Virus record (IMG/VR): IMGVR_UViG_3300050821_010701
Location: 1-57,794 of that record
Source of the DNA: a virus
Strand: one strand, 5' to 3'
Length of the DNA: 57,794 bases
Shown: positions 55,952 to 57,794 of the stretch, one piece after another
How positions within the stretch are numbered: the first letter of the stretch is position 1
Layout: each line of letters begins with the position of its first letter
Position numbers and translations under genes: made by a program
Notes under the pieces: model-generated
What the model was told of the DNA's origin: nothing
Database searches by the model: none
The model's input: the letters and a program-made list of their open reading frames with translations, nothing else

Positions 55952-55980
55952 TTGACAAATATCGGCGTTGTGAGAGGATA
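55952..55980 (+). promoter_or_regulatory. sigma70-type promoter with a GTGAG half-site in the spacer
   Basis: TTGACA (55952-55957), 17-bp spacer, AGGATA (55975-55980). GTGAG at 55970-55974 sits directly before the -10, so a half-site of the dyad family overlaps the promoter. It would drive the rightward gene at 56035. Confidence 0.65.
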
Positions 55981-56034
55981 CGCGCGGGGCGAAATCCGCC
56001 TTGCGTTTGCCACGCCAACCGAAGGGAATTCAAA

Positions 56035-56331
56035 ATGACAGACATAACCGATACGCACCTTGAGGCCGCGATAATCGACCAGTGCGTTGCAGGTGCGTTT
56101 CATGACCGGCCCTATGCGTTCGTTGCCGTGATCGACGAGTCCGGATGGCAGCTCGGCGTGGCCGTGGCAAATGAGCGGGGATATAATCCAATCGCTGGCA
56201 AGACGTTTGCAGCGCAGGCCGAGGCCAAGCAATGGGCGGACGGCCTTAACGCCCATATCGGCCGCGACGAGGATTCCGTTATCGCAATCATTTGTTCCAC
56301 CATGGGCGGCAATCGGGTGGAATTGATCTAA
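56035..56331 (+). CDS. unknown protein, 98 aa
   Basis: Begins MTDITDTHLEAAIIDQCVAG and has alpha/beta character with ESGWQLGVAVANERGYNPIA then GKTFAAQAEAKQWADGLNAH. No known domain. CCGAAGGGA leader 10-14 bases before the ATG. First gene of the right plus operon. Confidence 0.6.
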   Translation: MTDITDTHLEAAIIDQCVAGAFHDRPYAFVAVIDESGWQLGVAVANERGYNPIAGKTFAAQAEAKQWADGLNAHIGRDEDSVIAIICSTMGGNRVELI

Positions 56332-56364
56332 CCCGCATCTCCTGCAACGGAAGGGAATAGACTA

Positions 56365-56511
56365 ATGACAGAATATGAATCACGGTGGGATGGTGGGCGT
56401 TCCTTTTTTGCTTCTAAACGCGATGCAATCCGCGACGCGCAAACCCGTGGACCAACCGCTAGAGTCCTACATTGGGGGAACGGCGCAATCGTATGGGAGG
56501 CCAAGGCCTAA
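56365..56511 (+). CDS. small protein, 48 aa
   Basis: Reads MTEYESRWDGGRSFFASKRD and on to RVLHWGNGAIVWEAKA. It resembles short phage proteins without known function. GGAAGGGAA precedes it by about 10 bases, as for neighbouring genes. Confidence 0.55.
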   Translation: MTEYESRWDGGRSFFASKRDAIRDAQTRGPTARVLHWGNGAIVWEAKA

Positions 56512-56528
56512 CCCTCCTCACATCGCTT

Positions 56529-56571
56529 CTACGCCCGGCAGGTGCAAACCTTACCGGGCTTAAGGGCGTAG
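56529..56571 (+). ncRNA. folded leader element upstream of the 56611 gene
   Basis: CTACGCCC (56529-56536) pairs with GGGCGTAG (56564-56571); inside, GCCCGG (56533-56538) can pair with CCGGGC (56554-56559), and AGGT-GCAA-ACCT (56540-56551) forms a tetraloop hairpin of the GNRA type. The outer and middle stems partly overlap and so exclude each other, an arrangement that could switch. It lies 40 bp before an ATG and there is no T-run, so it is not a simple terminator. No known riboswitch class is matched by me. Confidence 0.45.
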
Positions 56572-56610
56572 GAGGCAATGCCGACTCCTGCAACCGAAGG
56601 GACAAAACCA

Positions 56611-57129
56611 ATGCTTACCAAAACCGACATAGCCGCCATTCGCAAAGCGGACGATATTTGCGTACACCTCGGCCCGCGCAATCCTCAAGGCCGCGTGCGA
56701 TTGATCAAGCGCAAGGGCTACAACGCGCAACCATTCGAAACCGATCAAGAGTACATCTTGGAGAACGCCAAGGTCGTTATGGAAACGAGCCTAGGCACAA
56801 CTGCGCTTGAGTCGGGCTCTGCCGACTGTTTCGCGATGGCCGGGATTTACCATGGCCAGCGTTCCCCTGTTTCATCAATCCTCAATACGCTTCGCATTGG
56901 TGACGAGGTGACGTTTTCTTTTTACCCGGACTGCCATTCCAACGGCTATGTCGCAGCCGCCGGGTTGCATGCCGATTGCCTTTACTTGCACGTGCGCCGA
57001 AACGGCAAGCGCCACACTTGGCAACTGACCGAGTCAATCTGCGCCAACAACTCGGCCCGGATGTGTCGCGGCGTTCCCAAGGGCCGCGACTATGATCACG
57101 CCGCAAGCGAAGCCCGCAAGATTGCGTAA
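56611..57129 (+). CDS. unknown protein, 172 aa
   Basis: Begins MLTKTDIAAIRKADDICVHL and has mixed alpha/beta structure, with FSFYPDCHSNGYVAAAGLHA and LYLHVRRNGKRHTWQLTESI (strand-rich). No domain recognised. CCGAAGGGACAA lies 10-17 bases upstream. A folded leader lies before it. Overlaps the next ATG (TAATG). Confidence 0.55.
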   Translation: MLTKTDIAAIRKADDICVHLGPRNPQGRVRLIKRKGYNAQPFETDQEYILENAKVVMETSLGTTALESGSADCFAMAGIYHGQRSPVSSILNTLRIGDEVTFSFYPDCHSNGYVAAAGLHADCLYLHVRRNGKRHTWQLTESICANNSARMCRGVPKGRDYDHAASEARKIA

Positions 57130-57335
57130 TGGGCGAGCTTTTCACCATAGCTGACATCATGCGCCTAGTTCTTGCCGACTGCGAATTAGAAGGCGGAATT
57201 AGGCCATGGTGCGACAATCGCGGCTTACATCCGTCGATTGTCGACAAGTTCCTATCGGGGCAGCGCGGACCTGCCCCGCAATTACTTGCCGCGCTTGGCC
57301 TGCAAAAGGTCGTTGCCTACCGCCGCAAAACCTAA
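57129..57335 (+). CDS. Cro-like helix-turn-helix protein, 68 aa
   Basis: Has the sequence MGELFTIADIMRLVLADCEL, then CDNRGLHPSIVDKFLSGQRG, then PAPQLLAALGLQKVVAYRRK. The 'VDKFLSGQR-P-P-LL-ALGL--V--YR' end is common in phage Cro/C2-type DNA-binding proteins. The start overlaps the stop before it. It may regulate the right operon. Confidence 0.65.
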   Translation: MGELFTIADIMRLVLADCELEGGIRPWCDNRGLHPSIVDKFLSGQRGPAPQLLAALGLQKVVAYRRKT

Positions 57336-57357
57336 CCAACCGAAGGGACAACCGAAC

Positions 57358-57621
57358 ATGACGAAATTCCGCGACCTGCCGATAGGCGAGACCTTTGATT
57401 TTGTTTCACCTGACCGGATGATGAATAGCTTCTACAAGCGTTGCACCAAGATCAGCGCGCGCCGCTACCGTGACGATACCGGGACAATGCACCGTGTTGG
57501 ATCGATCAATGCCGCCGTCTACCATATCGGTTCCGAACATGACGCGGCAATGGTGGAATTGGCCGCAACGTTCGCGGCGCAAGACTCAATGCCCAAACTG
57601 CGCACCGTCGGGGAGGGCTGA
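57358..57621 (+). CDS. unknown protein, 87 aa
   Basis: Begins MTKFRDLPIGETFDFVSPDR and has short strands and helices (AAVYHIGSEHDAAMVELAAT). No domain recognised. CCGAAGGGACAA lies 9-20 bases before the ATG. Confidence 0.55.
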   Translation: MTKFRDLPIGETFDFVSPDRMMNSFYKRCTKISARRYRDDTGTMHRVGSINAAVYHIGSEHDAAMVELAATFAAQDSMPKLRTVGEG

Positions 57622-57624
57622 ACC

Positions 57625-57794
57625 ATGGCGCGATTCAATCTAACTCCCGACGTCAATTGCCGATACGGCGCGCCCATGGGGCGCAAGTCGGACCATCTGT
57701 CCGGGCTTATCGTTTCCGAAACCGACTCGCGCTTCACCTTGCGGCGCGTTCCGATCAATAGCGGCGGGTATGACAGCGGCGGGGCTTATTGGGG
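57625..57794 (+). CDS. unknown protein, 5' part only
   Basis: Begins MARFNLTPDVNCRYGAPMGR, 56 codons visible, then cut by the right edge. The end (RVPINSGGYDSGGAYWG) is like a segment seen in other small bacterial and phage proteins. Starts 3 bp after the previous stop. No function can be named. Confidence 0.5.
   Translation, partial: MARFNLTPDVNCRYGAPMGRKSDHLSGLIVSETDSRFTLRRVPINSGGYDSGGAYW

Larger units (their letters stand above)
55762..56034. promoter_or_regulatory. divergent intergenic region on the right
   Basis: 273 bp between the leftward gene at 55761 and the rightward gene at 56035. It holds a perfect GTGAG dyad (55856), short hairpins (GGAAT/ATTCC and GGGAAA/TTTCC types) and a good promoter (55952). 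Confidence 0.6.

Noticed and set aside
1-57794. Circular closure of the window
   Set aside because: Joining the right end to the left would end the last plus gene after two codons but would end the RecT-like protein early, far short of its family length. The window is best read as an internal segment.
1-57794. tRNA genes or CRISPR array
   Set aside because: I saw no T-loop-like GTTCGAATC with a cloverleaf and no regular direct repeats with spacers. A tRNAscan run would be decisive.

Overview
The window is a GC-rich bacteriophage or prophage segment of 57.8 kb, cut inside a gene at both ends. Terminase, portal, capsid, head-tail adaptor, tail nozzle, tail-collar fibre, putative ejection proteins, holin-like protein and GH24 endolysin lie in one collinear block with no sheath, tape measure or long-tail genes. 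This points to a short-tailed (podovirus-like) virion. Codon use, the GTA-type holin-like protein and an Omp25/RopB-like outer membrane protein suggest an alphaproteobacterial host, probably of the Hyphomicrobiales (Bradyrhizobium-like). That host call is inference.

Layout. (1) 1-2449, minus: RecT-like annealing protein (partial), ParB/DGQHR protein, RecE/PD-(D/E)XK-like nuclease and a small ORF. (2) 2450-2900: control region with several dyads and no convincing gene. (3) 2901-8048, plus: Cro-like regulator, GapR-like protein, RuvC-like resolvase and a Toprim primase-helicase, closed by a terminator at 8057. (4) 8082-39286, minus: the late block. Read in the direction of transcription it runs terminase large subunit, portal, small head genes, GroES-like protein, scaffold-like protein, endonuclease VII, capsid proteins, tail proteins, ejection proteins, lysis. 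(5) 39373-48031, plus: about 8.6 kb of almost wholly stop/start-overlapping genes. It encodes a near-complete set of enzymes of the type that makes CMP-activated nonulosonic (sialic-like) sugars, plus GNAT, methyltransferase and oxidoreductase genes. (6) 47913-55761, minus: accessory block with an outer membrane protein, an HNH nuclease, many small zinc-ribbon or membrane proteins, a serine recombinase and, unusually, the terminase small subunit. (7) 56035 to the end, plus: small unknown genes, each with the same AAGGGA ribosome-binding leader.

Two dispersed DNA motifs tie the map together. A 16-bp dyad GTGAG-N6-CTCAC (or one to two mismatches) lies just upstream of the first gene of late sub-blocks and in front of the right-hand plus operon. 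A second box, GTCCAAAACGAGAC and variants, lies 26-112 bp upstream of early and accessory genes, usually in the same orientation as the gene. They look like two regulons.

The most interesting biology is the phage-borne nonulosonate pathway, which includes a cytidylyltransferase-aminotransferase fusion and a shortened NeuB. Next come the two dispersed motif families, a candidate -1 programmed frameshift at 28021, a GroES-like protein in the head cluster, and a folded leader at 56529.
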